This document shows positions 63,521 through 64,000 of a DNA stretch of 64,000 nt, in pieces. This DNA comes from Paraburkholderia bannensis NBRC 103871. Lineage in GTDB: Bacteria; Pseudomonadota; Gammaproteobacteria; Burkholderiales; Burkholderiaceae. The position numbers and the translations under genes were made by a program. Numbering within the stretch: position 1 is the first letter of the stretch; every line of letters begins with the position of its first letter. Below the pieces are notes generated by a model. The model saw only the letters and a program-made list of their open reading frames with translations, was not told the DNA's origin and did not search any database. The stretch lies in the NCBI RefSeq assembly GCF_000685015.1, contig NZ_BAYA01000004.1, positions 62,001-126,000 of the forward strand, in the 5' to 3' direction.

Positions 63521-63639
63521 ATGCACACTTTGTTGCGTTGGCAGCCTTTCGAGATGCGATTCGCATTTCGCGCCGATTCAAAACGCAAGTCATTGATTTT
63601 TATAGATTTCAAAAAACGACGAGCTGCCGTCAAAACTAA

Positions 63640-63672
63640 CAAAAAGCCCACAGCAAGGCCTTTTGCGGGCGG
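63640..63672 (-). terminator. Candidate terminator for the minus-strand gene at the window end
   Basis: On the minus strand GCCCGCA pairs with TGTGGGC (one G-U) around a loop containing AAGGCCTT, followed by TTTTTG. It is oriented to end transcription of the gene that terminates at 63835. Confidence 0.65.
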
Positions 63673-63682
63673 CGGCGCCGTT

Positions 63683-63717
63683 TTACCCACAAAGTTATCC
63701 ACAGAACCTGTGGGTAA
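63683..63717. repeat. Cluster of three DnaA-box-like 9-mers
   Basis: TTACCCACA (63683-63691), the perfect DnaA box TTATCCACA (63695-63703) and TGTGGGTAA (63709-63717, reverse complement of TTACCCACA) lie within 35 bp. The two outer boxes form an inverted repeat around the central one. Confidence 0.6.
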
Positions 63718-63834
63718 CCAGTAAACCCTCAATCAAATCCAGCAGATAGCTCGTAAACCCAGGAGAGCACTTTCACTTCGGCGCGCAAACGGCGGCGCAA
63801 TCGGGTGAGCCAATACGCGGTCGCTCGGGTCTCC

Positions 63835-64000
63835 TCAATACAGCTTGAACGATTGGAAGAACTGATCGACTTGCTCGACGGCGGGCTGCTCGCGCCCCAC
63901 GATCGCCAGCTGGTAAGCGTGCGCTCCCTTCGCGACCAGGCGCGCGTGGATCGTGCGCATCTCGTCCTTGGCGCCCGCCTTGCCGGTGAGTTCCATATCG
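63835..64000 (-). CDS. Unidentified protein, C-terminal 55 codons (runs off window)
   Basis: Only the 3' end is inside the window. The visible residues end ...AKDEMRTIHARLVAKGAHAYQLAIVGREQP followed by AVEQVDQFFQSFKLY and TGA. The alternating pattern with a final FFxSFKL looks like the last strand and helix of a small secreted or periplasmic alpha+beta domain, but I cannot name the family. Codon use matches the rest of the chromosome. A candidate terminator lies 160 bp downstream. Confidence 0.75.
   Translation of the reverse strand, partial: DMELTGKAGAKDEMRTIHARLVAKGAHAYQLAIVGREQPAVEQVDQFFQSFKLY

Larger units (their letters stand above)
63343..63834. other. 492-bp AT-rich intergenic region after comM
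   Basis: No credible gene is seen. It holds a 17-bp palindrome (63504-63520), a minus-strand terminator (63640-63672) and a cluster of three DnaA-box-like 9-mers (63683-63717). The stretch 63480-63660 is noticeably AT-rich against the GC-rich background. Confidence 0.65.

Noticed and set aside
63683..63717. Possible replication origin
   Set aside because: Three DnaA-like boxes are too few. There is no dnaA, dnaN, parAB, rpmH or gidA neighbour, and no 13-mer unwinding array; kept only as a DnaA-box cluster.
63521..63724. Possible 67-codon gene after comM
   Set aside because: No Shine-Dalgarno. It runs through the terminator and the DnaA-box cluster and lacks codon bias like its neighbours.

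Overview
The window is GC-rich chromosomal DNA of a Burkholderiaceae betaproteobacterium, most likely Paraburkholderia, Caballeronia or Burkholderia sensu lato. This rests on codon use and on gene neighbourhoods typical of that group: lolB-ispE-tRNA-Gln-prs-rplY-pth, the coxB-coxA-ctaG-coxC-surf1-ctaA-ctaB-SCO cluster, nagR-nagA-nagB-EI fusion-nagE, and gshA-gshB-EIIA-HPr-EI. Almost all of it is core genome. I see no insertion sequence, prophage, CRISPR array or rRNA. There is one tRNA.

Layout. 0-8 kb: the 5' end of mutM (minus strand), then a TPR protein, lolB, ispE, tRNA-Gln(TTG), prs, rplY, pth and hisC. 7.7-12.5 kb: ferredoxin, coaD and rsmD (minus), ftsY (plus), then a zeta-GST and FAA-hydrolase pair (minus). 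12.5-18 kb: ybiB, a leader-peptide-controlled leuA, a DUF4440 protein, and rpoH behind a CIRCE operator. 18-21 kb: cydP-cydA-cydB. 21-29 kb: an N-acetylglucosamine PTS locus (nagE, EIIA-HPr-EI fusion, SIS deaminase, nagA, GntR regulator). 29-31 kb: a MarR regulator and metQ. 31-41 kb: the aa3 cytochrome c oxidase structural, assembly and haem A genes. 41-47 kb: a DUF2244 protein, a BioC-like methyltransferase, comF, trmL, a GT4-type glycosyltransferase, a macro-domain protein and gpsA. 47-53 kb: secB, grxC, rhodanese, gpmA, ctpA and moeB. 52-58 kb: a second PTS phosphorelay (EI, HPr, mannose-type EIIA) beside gshB and gshA. 58-64 kb: amtB-glnK behind a sigma-54 promoter, ubiK, comM, and the 3' end of an unrecognised gene.

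The most informative signals lie outside the large genes. A 23-codon leader peptide upstream of leuA carries six leucine codons, five of them the rare CTA. An exact CIRCE inverted repeat precedes rpoH, and about 250 bp further up are three TTTAAG-like hexamers with exact 11-bp periodicity. A -24/-12 promoter precedes glnK-amtB, and an NtrC-like palindrome sits beside ubiK. A compact cluster of DnaA-box-like 9-mers lies downstream of comM. At protein level, cytochrome oxidase subunit II is fused to a cytochrome c domain and an OmpA-type peptidoglycan-binding domain, and NagE carries a second EIIB-like domain without its phosphorylatable cysteine.

Functionally the window combines aerobic respiration (aa3 and bd oxidases), amino-sugar uptake, glutathione synthesis, nitrogen sensing and heat-shock control. 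Start codons were chosen by Shine-Dalgarno spacing and family alignment from memory; no database search was run.
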